From QZKY01 sp942492925 (GTDB lineage: Bacteria; Pseudomonadota; Gammaproteobacteria; Burkholderiales; Burkholderiaceae_D): a DNA stretch of 64,000 nucleotides. The notes beneath the pieces were generated by a model. It ran no database searches and was not told the origin of the DNA. It saw only the letters and a list, made by a program, of their open reading frames with translations. Location: positions 682,001 to 746,000 of the forward strand of contig OW818641.1 in NCBI GenBank assembly GCA_942492925.1, written 5' to 3'. Numbering within the stretch: the first letter of the stretch is position 1; every line of letters begins with the position of its first letter. Shown one piece after another: positions 16,579-28,192 of the stretch. Made by a program: the position numbers and the translations under genes.

Positions 16579-17499
16579 ATGCTTAATCAATTTTTTAGTA
16601 AGAAACGCATGGCAGGACGGGGCATTTACAAACAGTATGCCACCTTGCAAATTGGTAGCCCTCGTGCAGCGGGACGTATCCTTGCGGGGCTCCGTCAGTT
16701 TGCGCTGATCGCTGGCATGACGGCCATCTGCATGCTGGGTCTGATGTTCGTCAAGCCAGATTTTGCCGACGAAATTCTCGCCCTTTCACCTTATGCCAAC
16801 CGCAACATTGACGATTCGGTCCCAACGGAATCTCAATGGAGCCGTTTGACGCGGTCGGTTGTTCAGTCCAACACGGTGAATCACGCGCTGCTACTGGTGA
16901 GCAGCGAACAGGAAGACCGAGTCATAGAAGGCAGTCCGATCGAAAGGAAAAGAGTCACGGAGTGGATCGCCAAGCGTTATCGCGTCGCGAATGCGGCTGC
17001 GGACATGATGGTGACAGAAGCCTACTCTGCTGCAGTGGAAACCAACCTTGATCCGTTGTTGATTCTGTCGGTGATTGCCGTCGAGTCGCGGTTCAACCCC
17101 ATCGCTGAAAGTCCCGTGGGTGCGCAGGGCTTGATGCAGGTGATGTCGAAAGTGCATAGCGAAAAATTCGACGATCATGGCGGGGTAAAGGCAGCATTAA
17201 ATCCCGTGGCGAACATCAAGGTGGGGTCGCAAATACTGAGAGAGTACGTCAGCCGCGGCGGTTCAGTGGAGGCCGGACTGAAGAGTTATGTGGGTGCGGC
17301 CATGCACCGAACAGACGGTGGTTATGGCGCAAAAGTGCTTTCTGAATATCACAGGTTAAAACAGGTCGCCGGTGGTAAACACGTGCCCGCCTTGGCGAAA
17401 ACCATCATGCAAGCCAAGAACCAGACAGAGCAGGATGATGATGTGGATGTCGCCAGCTTGTCGCAACAGGACAAAACGCAGGTCAAGACAAACATGTAG
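16579..17499 (+). CDS. Secreted/membrane-anchored lytic transglycosylase (SLT family)
   Basis: Protein of 306 residues. The ATG at 16579 is set by AGGAGGT 4 nt upstream. A single hydrophobic segment (about 36-56, FALIAGMTAICMLGLMFV) is a signal anchor, so the enzyme acts in the periplasm. The SLT domain covers about 150-280. DPLLILSVIAVESRFNP contains the catalytic Glu (near 169), and GAQGLMQVM is the second family motif. Such enzymes cut the MurNAc-GlcNAc bond and form 1,6-anhydro ends. Its own promoter and a long leader precede it. The specific subfamily is uncertain. Confidence 0.85.
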   Translation: MLNQFFSKKRMAGRGIYKQYATLQIGSPRAAGRILAGLRQFALIAGMTAICMLGLMFVKPDFADEILALSPYANRNIDDSVPTESQWSRLTRSVVQSNTVNHALLLVSSEQEDRVIEGSPIERKRVTEWIAKRYRVANAAADMMVTEAYSAAVETNLDPLLILSVIAVESRFNPIAESPVGAQGLMQVMSKVHSEKFDDHGGVKAALNPVANIKVGSQILREYVSRGGSVEAGLKSYVGAAMHRTDGGYGAKVLSEYHRLKQVAGGKHVPALAKTIMQAKNQTEQDDDVDVASLSQQDKTQVKTNM

Positions 17500-17525
17500 T
17501 TGGCACCGCTGCGTTGGATGAAAAC

Positions 17526-17556
17526 ACAAGGGCATGGTATTTACCATGCCCTTGTC
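17526..17556. terminator. Terminator between the lytic transglycosylase gene and nusB
   Basis: A long perfect stem (17526-17539 with 17542-17555) sits between the convergent stops. The top strand lacks a long T-run after it, so it may be a bidirectional stem ending both transcripts or partly an mRNA-stabilising structure. Confidence 0.7.
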
Positions 17557-17559
17557 GCG

Positions 17560-18030
17560 TTAGGAAGCCTTGTCGGCTTGAACTTCGGCGGGGCGAATGT
17601 TGGCAGCCAGTTTGTCGAGCACACCGTTGACATATTTGTGACCGTCAATGCCGCCAAATGATTTGGCGAGCTCCACTGCTTCGTTGATGACAACACGGTA
17701 AGGGATTTCCAGATGACTGGTCAGTTCGTGCGCGCCAAGCAGCAAAATGGCGTGTTCGATCGGCGAGAGCTCCGCGATGGGGCGATCAATCAGCGAAGTC
17801 AATTTTTCCCGCAAGCTTATTGCGTCGCGGATGGTGCCGGAGATAAGTTCATCAAAGTGGACAGCATCGGCCTTGTCGAAACCGTGCGCGTTGCGAATGT
17901 GTGCAGCAATGGTTGCTGCATCGTCTTTGTTCAGTAACCACTGGTACAGGCCCTGAAGTGCGAATTCGCGCGCGCGGTGGCGCGGCGAACGGTTTTTGCC
18001 TGGGTTAGCGTGCGGGATCTTTTCAGCCAT
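17560..18030 (-). CDS. nusB: Transcription antitermination factor NusB
   Basis: All-helical protein of 156 residues of normal NusB length. RHRAREFALQGLYQWL at the start is the RNA-binding helix, and the C-terminal ELTSHLEIPYRVVINEAVELAKSFGG plus KYVNGVLDKLA is the family signature. NusB with NusE binds boxA RNA to keep RNA polymerase processive on rRNA operons, one of which lies 5 kb to the right. It follows ribH in the same direction with a 38-nt gap, the classical ribH-nusB pairing. Confidence 0.97.
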   Translation of the reverse strand: MAEKIPHANPGKNRSPRHRAREFALQGLYQWLLNKDDAATIAAHIRNAHGFDKADAVHFDELISGTIRDAISLREKLTSLIDRPIAELSPIEHAILLLGAHELTSHLEIPYRVVINEAVELAKSFGGIDGHKYVNGVLDKLAANIRPAEVQADKAS

Positions 18031-18068
18031 GATTGTTGTGTTGATGCGTGAAGGAAAAGGTGGGACGG

Positions 18069-18566
18069 TTACGCGTCTTCATCATCTTCGTCGCCGGCAT
18101 CGGCGAGTTCTTCGAGTGCCAAAACGAGGTTCGCCATTTCGATAGCGGCCCGTGCAGCGTCGGCACCTTTTTCAAGCATGCGCGCTTCGGCCTGCGCATC
18201 GCTTTCGGTGGTCAAGATGCCGTTGGCGACCGGAATGCCGTAGTCGAGGGCGATGCGCGAGACGCCAGCGCCGGATTCATTGGCTACCAGCTCGAAGTGG
18301 TAAGTCTCGCCGCGAATGACCGCACCCAAGGCAATCAGCGCATCGAACTGCTCGGTTTCCGCCATTTTTTGGAGGGCCACCGGAATTTCGAGTGCACCGG
18401 GTACCGTCACGTGGAGAATGTCCTCATCCAGAACGCCCAGGCGCTTGAGTTCGTTCAAGCAAGCAGTCAAGAGTCCCTGACAAACGTTTTCGTTAAAACG
18501 CGACTGCACGATGCCAATGCGTAGGTCTTCACCTTCCAGGCTCATTTCATAAGTTCCGATAGTCAT
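18069..18566 (-). CDS. ribH: 6,7-dimethyl-8-ribityllumazine synthase RibH
   Basis: Protein of 165 residues. It condenses 3,4-dihydroxy-2-butanone 4-phosphate with the pyrimidine intermediate in the penultimate step of riboflavin synthesis. Visible motifs are RIGIVQSRFNENVC, TVPGALEIPVALQ, the ALGAVIRGETYHFE loop with the catalytic His, and YGIPVANGILTTE. GGAG precedes the start. The C-terminus is unusually acidic (DAGDEDDEDA). It sits between ribBA and nusB, all leftward. Confidence 0.97.
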   Translation of the reverse strand: MTIGTYEMSLEGEDLRIGIVQSRFNENVCQGLLTACLNELKRLGVLDEDILHVTVPGALEIPVALQKMAETEQFDALIALGAVIRGETYHFELVANESGAGVSRIALDYGIPVANGILTTESDAQAEARMLEKGADAARAAIEMANLVLALEELADAGDEDDEDA

Positions 18567-18602
18567 GGGTTTCTCCAGGAAAAGTAATAATTATTTTATC
18601 GA

Positions 18603-19715
18603 TTAACGATTCGTTTTTTCAATGAACCCGGTTACATCCAAACCAAAACCATGCATGGATGGCATTCTTCTAGCGTTGGCTAGCAATTTCATTTTACGGA
18701 CCCCGAGCGTTTTCAGGATTTGAGCGCCGATGCCGTAATTACGCAAATCCACACTGGCGCTGCGTGCCGGGGGTGTTTGGTGTGGCGAATCCAGTGCCGT
18801 AAAGTTTGCAAAAATGTCCGTCGCGGATTCTTCGCAATTCAGTAACAGGATAACACCACAGCCCGCCTCTTTGATGGCAAGCATAGAAGCTCCGATACTC
18901 CACGAGTGGGTGGAGGCATGGGTTTCGAGCAAATCAATGATCGACAAGGGTTGATGCACCCGCACCATCACTTCGCGGTCGGACGTAATGCTCCCGTAAA
19001 CCAGAGCCATGTGTGCGCCGCCAGTTGGCTTGTCGCGAAAAGCAACGGTGTGGAATGGGCCATGCATGGTGTGCATGTTACGTTCCGTCACTTTTTCGAT
19101 GATGCTTTCGTTCTGACTGCGATAGTGAATCAAGTCGGCAATGGTACCGATTTTGAGCTGATGTTGCTGCGCAAATGTGATCAGATCAGGCAAACGCGCC
19201 ATGGAGCCGTCATCTTTCAGTATTTCGCAAATGACGGCTGCAGGCGTCAGCCCGGCCATTGCTGCCAGGTCGCAACCAGCTTCCGTGTGACCCGCCCGCA
19301 TGAGAACGCCGCCCGGTTTTGCCGTGATGGGGAATATATGACCGGGTTGCACAATGTCGTCAGGCTTGGCATTTTTGGCGACGGCAACCTGGACGGTGCG
19401 TGCGCGATCATGGGCAGAAATACCGGTTGTCACACCTTCAGCGGCTTCAATGGACGTGGTAAAAGCCGTGCTGAATGAGCTTTTGTTGTCGCGCGCCATT
19501 TGCGAGAGGCCAAGTTGTCGGGCTCTTTCTTCCGTGATGGTAAGGCAGACAAGACCGCGCGCGTGCTTGACCATAAAGTTGATGGCTTCTGGTGTGACAA
19601 AATCTGCTGCGAGCACCAAATCGCCTTCATTTTCGCGATCTTCTTCATCGACGAGAATGACCATGCGGCCTGCCCGCAATTCGGCGACGATTTCTTGAGT
19701 ACTGGAAATAGACAT
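18603..19715 (-). CDS. ribB: 3,4-dihydroxy-2-butanone 4-phosphate synthase with degenerate GTP cyclohydrolase II-like domain (RibBA type)
   Basis: Protein of 370 residues. The N-terminal half (about 1-205) is an intact RibB domain: DEEDRENEGDL at 23-33 binds Mg and substrate, with HTEAGCDLAAMAG as the second motif. It makes the four-carbon unit of riboflavin from ribulose 5-phosphate. The C-terminal half resembles RibA but lacks the three zinc-binding cysteines of that enzyme; the corresponding stretch after VRVHQP has none. That half is therefore unlikely to be a working cyclohydrolase, a state known in other betaproteobacteria. It precedes ribH by 36 nt. No FMN riboswitch is seen; only 50 nt separate it from the upstream gene. 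Confidence 0.92.
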   Translation of the reverse strand: MSISSTQEIVAELRAGRMVILVDEEDRENEGDLVLAADFVTPEAINFMVKHARGLVCLTITEERARQLGLSQMARDNKSSFSTAFTTSIEAAEGVTTGISAHDRARTVQVAVAKNAKPDDIVQPGHIFPITAKPGGVLMRAGHTEAGCDLAAMAGLTPAAVICEILKDDGSMARLPDLITFAQQHQLKIGTIADLIHYRSQNESIIEKVTERNMHTMHGPFHTVAFRDKPTGGAHMALVYGSITSDREVMVRVHQPLSIIDLLETHASTHSWSIGASMLAIKEAGCGVILLLNCEESATDIFANFTALDSPHQTPPARSASVDLRNYGIGAQILKTLGVRKMKLLANARRMPSMHGFGLDVTGFIEKTNR

Positions 19716-19765
19716 GATGGATTCCTGATCGGGATTGCTATTCTACCTGTAAATGATGCGCCTGC

Positions 19766-20899
19766 TCATGCAGCGCAGACAACGCGATTGCGCCCGCCAT
19801 TTTTAGCCTGATAGAGCGCACGGTCGGCGCGGCCGACAAAATCTTGTGCGATGAGTCCAATGGGCTGATTTTGGGTGTGAGCGGACAAGGTGGCCACACC
19901 GATTGAAACGGTGACATTGCGGGAATCTCCATTGCTAAGCATGAACGGCTGTTCAGCAATGCTGTCACATATCCGGTTGGCAACCAACTTGGCGCCCTCC
20001 GCTTGGCTGTCGTTGAGCAGGACGATAAATTCTTCGCCGCCGAAACGACCAAAAGCATCTGACAGACGCAGCTCCGATTTGATTCTGGCAGCCACTTCGC
20101 GAAGCACTTCATCTCCGATGCGATGCCCCTGTACGTCGTTGATTTGCTTGAAGTGATCGATGTCAATGTACATGCACGACAACGCATACCCATGGCGTTG
20201 TGCGCGCCGGATTTCTTCCACCAGCCTGGACTCGATGTATCGACGGTTGTTGATGCCGGTGAGCGGGTCAGTCAATCCCATGAATTTTAATCGTTCGTTG
20301 TTGATCGCATTTTCCAGGCAAATGGCGATGATGGCGGCTTGTTCTTCAATGAAATCGGTCGCCACATTCACGACAAAACGATTGGGGTTGAGGCTGCCGA
20401 AATTCAGATAGCCGATCAAGTGATCATGACGATAAAGCGGCAGGATCGCCACGCTCGCTGGCGAGGGGGTATGCGTGGGAAACAAGGCGGCGTGGTGCGC
20501 CAGTGAAAAAGGACCCAGCGCAGGTTTGTTTACTGTTGGTGGCTCCGCGCCATGAGGGTCCGGCGCTTGATGTATCAGCAAGTGGGGAAGCGTTGTCGCG
20601 TCAACGTTCAACATTGCTAGCACGCGTCGGACTTCATAGTCCGCGTCAAAGATCATCAATGTGATTGCGTCGAGCGAGGAGGATTCTTTTAGATCGTCAA
20701 AGATCGCATCCAGCAGTGCCAAGAGACCATTGGCGCCGATGAGTTTCAAATTCAGCGCATGATGCCGGTGCATGATGCGCTGATTGTTATGTGCTTGCGT
20801 CAATAGCTCATGCAATTGCGAGCGCAGCTGCCGATTTTCAATCGCAAGCGCAGCGGATGGTGCATGTTCGCCGAGCGGTGGTTTGAAGCGTTTGTTCAT
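19766..20899 (-). CDS. Diguanylate cyclase with N-terminal GAF-like sensor (GGDEF protein)
   Basis: Soluble protein of 377 residues. The N-terminal coiled coil (about 18-45) and GAF/DUF484-like domain (about 45-200) are followed by a GGDEF domain (about 212-375). The active-site motif is GGEEF near residue 288. RLSD lies five residues before it, which is the inhibitory RxxD site that binds c-di-GMP. DPLTGINNRRY and YIDIDHFKQIND are also intact, so the enzyme should be active. No membrane segment is present, so it senses a cytoplasmic signal. It lies 50 nt upstream of ribBA in the same direction and may be co-transcribed with it. Confidence 0.9.
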   Translation of the reverse strand: MNKRFKPPLGEHAPSAALAIENRQLRSQLHELLTQAHNNQRIMHRHHALNLKLIGANGLLALLDAIFDDLKESSSLDAITLMIFDADYEVRRVLAMLNVDATTLPHLLIHQAPDPHGAEPPTVNKPALGPFSLAHHAALFPTHTPSPASVAILPLYRHDHLIGYLNFGSLNPNRFVVNVATDFIEEQAAIIAICLENAINNERLKFMGLTDPLTGINNRRYIESRLVEEIRRAQRHGYALSCMYIDIDHFKQINDVQGHRIGDEVLREVAARIKSELRLSDAFGRFGGEEFIVLLNDSQAEGAKLVANRICDSIAEQPFMLSNGDSRNVTVSIGVATLSAHTQNQPIGLIAQDFVGRADRALYQAKNGGRNRVVCAA

Positions 20900-21123
20900 G
20901 GCATGTGCTGCGGTTCAATGCGTGATTGGCATATCAACGGCTTGGGTGTGTCAGAACGGCGCACACACGCCAAGCGCTTTTAAAATTTTTCCAAACAATG
21001 CATCATTATTCATTAACATGGAGACGTTTTTGAATAAGCGAAGAATTCATTGTGCAGCACGTGCGCGTATCCGTACCCACACACGCGTCGATAGCAGCCG
21101 CCATTTGCAAGCCGATAATTTTT

Positions 21124-22215
21124 CTATACGTTGAAAAGGAAATTGAGCACGTCACCATCCTTGACGATGTACTCCTTGCCCTCCGCACGCATCTTACCCG
21201 CTTCTTTCGCGCCTTGCTCACCCTTGAAAGCGATAAAGTCGTCGTAAGCAATCGTTTGGGCGCGAATGAAGCCGCGCTCAAAATCGGTGTGGATAACGCC
21301 GGCTGCGTTGGGTGCGGTATCGCCCGCATGAATGGTCCAGGCGCGCACTTCCTTCACGCCCGCCGTGAAGTAGGTTTGCAGGCCCAAGAGCGTGTAGGCA
21401 GCGCGGATTAGGCGATTCAAGCCTGGTTCTTCCATGCCCATGTCCGCGAGGAAAGCGTTTTTGTCATCATCTTCCATGCCCGCAATTTCGGATTCGATGG
21501 CGGCGCAGATCGCGACGATGGGGGCGTTCTGGGTTTTTGCGTACGCAGTGAGTTGATCGAGTAGCGGGTTGTTGGTGAAGCCAGTGTCGGAAACGTTGGC
21601 AACATACATCGCGGGTTTGGCAGTGATCAAGCACAGCGGCCGGATGAGTTCCATGTCTTCTTTGTTGAGCCCCATCGTGCGAACCGGCTTGCCTTGATCC
21701 AGATGCGTCACCATTTTTTCGAGCAGCGAGACCAGCTTGGCAGAATCTTTGTCGCCAGCGCGCGCTTTCTTCACTTCGCGCTGAATTGTGCGTTCGACGG
21801 TATTGAGATCGGCTAGCGCCAATTCGGTTTGGATGACTTCAATATCATCAAGCGGGCTGATCTTGCCAGCCACATGCACCACGTTGTCATCTTCAAAGCA
21901 GCGCACAACGTTGACGATGGCGTCGGTTTCGCGGATGTGGGCGAGAAACTGATTGCCCAGACCTTCGCCTTTTGATGCGCCGGCGACGAGGCCGGCGATG
22001 TCAACAAATTCAACCACGGCGGGTTGAACGCGTACGGGTTTGACGATCTCGGAGAGCGCCGCTAGACGTGGATCGGGCACTTCGACGATACCGACGTTGG
22101 GCTCAATCGTGCAAAACGGATAGTTTTCGGCAGGGATGCCGGCCTTGGTCAATGCATTAAAAAGGGTGGACTTGCCAACGTTGGGCAAACCGACGATGCC
22201 GCATTTGAGACTCAT
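21124..22215 (-). CDS. ychF: Ribosome-binding ATPase YchF (Obg/TRAFAC family)
   Basis: Protein of 363 residues. The frame is open further upstream, but the ATG at 22215 gives the conserved start MSLKCGIVGLPNVGKSTLFN. The P-loop GLPNVGKS and switch DIAGLVAGASKGEGLGNQFL are intact, and the TGS-like C-terminal part ends DGDVLNFLFNV as expected. YchF differs from GTPases by binding ATP; it associates with ribosomes and is linked to stress responses. It is transcribed leftward, away from the rRNA promoter. Confidence 0.96.
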   Translation of the reverse strand: MSLKCGIVGLPNVGKSTLFNALTKAGIPAENYPFCTIEPNVGIVEVPDPRLAALSEIVKPVRVQPAVVEFVDIAGLVAGASKGEGLGNQFLAHIRETDAIVNVVRCFEDDNVVHVAGKISPLDDIEVIQTELALADLNTVERTIQREVKKARAGDKDSAKLVSLLEKMVTHLDQGKPVRTMGLNKEDMELIRPLCLITAKPAMYVANVSDTGFTNNPLLDQLTAYAKTQNAPIVAICAAIESEIAGMEDDDKNAFLADMGMEEPGLNRLIRAAYTLLGLQTYFTAGVKEVRAWTIHAGDTAPNAAGVIHTDFERGFIRAQTIAYDDFIAFKGEQGAKEAGKMRAEGKEYIVKDGDVLNFLFNV

Positions 22216-22266
22216 GTGAAACTTTCTGGAAGGGTTGAGCGAGGCAGTTGGGCGCAACAAAAGCAA

Positions 22267-22489
22267 ATATGCCGCCCAGCCAAAAGCCGTCTATTTTAAC
22301 CTTGAGGCGTTCATCCAATAAAGTTTCTTGTACAGATCTGGGTATTGGGCGCCACTCCCCCCCCCTGAATGCCGTTTCGGTGAGGCGGTTTGCAGGTTTC
22401 CAGAAACTTTGTTATAGTTTCAGACCCTGCAGTGATTTTGAAGTTTTGGCGCGTTTTGTTGAGGGCTTCAAAATTATTTCAAGAAGCAG
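22267..22489. promoter_or_regulatory. Spacer between ychF and the rRNA promoter
   Basis: This 220-bp non-coding stretch separates divergent transcripts. It contains a C-tract near 22360 and an AT-rich block (22468-22487) just upstream of the rRNA -35 that looks like an UP element for the alpha subunit of RNA polymerase. I see no gene. Confidence 0.5.
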
Positions 22490-22518
22490 TTGACGAGTTG
22501 AATGAAGTGGTCCATAAT
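22490..22518 (+). promoter_or_regulatory. rRNA operon promoter
   Basis: TTGACG (22490-22495) and CATAAT (22513-22518) with a 17-nt spacer follow an AT-rich UP-like block. Transcription should begin near 22525, giving a leader of about 265 nt before 16S. The leader includes a TCTTTAAAAATTTAACA stretch like the boxA region. Confidence 0.75.
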
Positions 22519-22607
22519 CTCGTTTCTCTGCTGCTGACAAACAAAACGATTTGTTAGCGAAGGCGAGTTGAAAGACTGGTCGGGTGGGGCAGGATCTTTA
22601 AAAATTT

Positions 22608-22631
22608 AACAGACGATAAGTGTGGGTGTTT
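22608..22631 (+). other. 5' arm of the pre-16S RNase III processing stem
   Basis: These 24 nt pair with 24331-24354 downstream of 16S with only a few mismatches or G-U pairs. The pairing brackets the 16S RNA and is the usual long stem cut by RNase III. Confidence 0.8.
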
Positions 22632-22790
22632 GATGCTTAAGCGACAACCTTTCGGGGTTGTAATACTTAAATAATTATCAAATGCTCACATAGAAATAAA
22701 GAAGTAGGACATTTTACGAAAGTGAAATGGCCTGTCAGTATTTTGAGTGAGTAAGTCGAAAGACATGACAGAAATGTCACAACAGAGATT

Positions 22791-24314
<1,524 letters not shown>

Positions 24315-24330
24315 GAGTAGCGAGAGCGTC

Positions 24331-24354
24331 AAGCACTCACACTTATCGTCTGTT
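24331..24354 (+). other. 3' arm of the pre-16S RNase III processing stem
   Basis: Complementary to 22608-22631; together they enclose the mature 16S sequence. Confidence 0.8.
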
Positions 24355-24414
24355 AATAAAAGCAGTCATCGGTCGGTAACGGCAGAGCCATGTCGGCTGA
24401 GAGCTGATCTGAAT

Positions 24415-24491
24415 GGGTCTGTAGCTCAGTCGGTTAGAGCACCGTCTTGATAAGGCGGGGGTCGTTGGTTCGATTCCAACCAGACCCACCA
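24415..24491 (+). tRNA. ileT: tRNA-Ile (GAT)
   Basis: A 77-nt cloverleaf: acceptor GGGTCTG pairs with CAGACCC, the anticodon loop is TTGATAA (anticodon GAT), the T loop is TTCGATT, and CCA is encoded. It is the standard first spacer tRNA of bacterial rRNA operons. Confidence 0.97.
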
Positions 24492-24501
24492 TATAAAGCG
24501 C

Positions 24502-24577
24502 GGGGGATTAGCTCAGCTGGGAGAGCACCTGCTTTGCAAGCAGGGGGTCGTCGGTTCGATCCCGTCATCCTCCACCA
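24502..24577 (+). tRNA. alaT: tRNA-Ala (TGC)
   Basis: A 76-nt cloverleaf starting GGGGGATTAGCTCAGC, with stem CCTGC/GCAGG around loop TTTGCAA (anticodon TGC), T loop TTCGATC and encoded CCA. It follows tRNA-Ile by 10 nt, the usual pair in the 16S-23S spacer. Confidence 0.97.
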
Positions 24578-24653
24578 AAAAATCCAAACGAGAATGAATG
24601 ACGCGAGAGGCGTTGTGCATTGTGGTTTGGTTTTTTAAGCCAAAAGAAGTGAC

Positions 24654-24666
24654 TGTTCTTTAACAA
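24654..24666 (+). promoter_or_regulatory. boxA-like antitermination site in the 16S-23S spacer
   Basis: TGTTCTTTAACAA matches the boxA core recognised by NusB-NusE. It lies in the 284-nt spacer between tRNA-Ala and 23S, where a second boxA is usual. The rest of this spacer shows only AT-rich sequence and the 23S processing stem at its end. Confidence 0.6.
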
Positions 24667-24848
24667 TCTGGAAGAAGTAAAGATTTATCAAGTGATGAAG
24701 ACATTGATGAGATGTTGGATTTGCTTGGTGGGTAGTGATTGTAAAATCAAAAAGTATGTAAAGTGATCTCAAGAAGTAATACGATTTTGCTTTGGATACG
24801 GCAAACACGCAAAACTCAAATTCTTTATAACGTTCTCTTGCAAAAGAG

Positions 24849-24861
24849 GTCAACGTTATAG

Positions 24862-24869
<8 letters not shown>
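24849..24869 (+). other. 5' arm of the pre-23S processing stem
   Basis: Pairs with 27730-27750 over about 21 nt, joining the two ends of 23S rRNA; the expected RNase III substrate. Confidence 0.8.
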
Positions 24870-27739
<2,870 letters not shown>

Positions 27740-27891
27740 ATAACATTGACTGTTATAGAGCAAGAGTAAAGCGTAATGCCTTTTGCATTCACGCCCGCTA
27801 AATAAATCAGCTGACCCGCTGATTAAGTAATACTCTCTACTTCTTCCAAGATTGCGTTGTTTGCAGCACCACGCAAACAACCTACAAGTTA

Positions 27892-28008
27892 TGCCTGATG
27901 ACCATAGAGAGTTGGTACCACCCCTTCCCATCCCGAACAGGACCGTGAAACGACTTCTCGCCGATGATAGTGCTGATTACCAGTGTGAAAGTAGGTTATC
28001 GTCAGGCT
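27892..28008 (+). rRNA. rrf: 5S ribosomal RNA
   Basis: About 117 nt. The 5' TGCCTGATGACC and 3' GTCAGGC ends form the terminal helix; CCCATCCCGAACAG is the universal loop region. It is last in the operon and followed at once by the terminator. Confidence 0.95.
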
Positions 28009-28017
28009 CTTACAACG

Positions 28018-28054
28018 AAAAAGCCCTAGCTAATGCAGCTAGGGCTTTTTTTTT
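28018..28054 (+). terminator. rRNA operon terminator
   Basis: AGCCCTAGCT (28022-28031) pairs perfectly with 28037-28046, with flanking A-T pairs extending the stem. The loop is 5 nt and nine T residues follow. A textbook intrinsic terminator just after 5S. Confidence 0.95.
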
Positions 28055-28136
28055 GCTCCTAACGAAACATCCAGCAAAAAACCTCCCGGAGGCTTTCGCT
28101 TTCCAGGAAACCAGCGCGTTTCTCATGCTTTGAAAA

Positions 28137-28163
28137 ATAAAAAAGCCACCCTTGGAGGTGGCC
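28137..28163 (-). terminator. Terminator of the pilG-chpA operon
   Basis: Read leftward, GGCCACC and GGGTGGC form a 7-bp stem around a short loop, followed by T6-A-T3. It lies 30 nt beyond the chpA stop. Confidence 0.85.
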
Positions 28164-28192
28164 TTGGTTTCCTGCGCGTTGTGTGAAGCTTG

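Noticed and set aside
18040..19770. FMN riboswitch before the riboflavin genes
   Set aside because: Only 36-50 nt separate these genes and none of the conserved RFN-element sequence is present.
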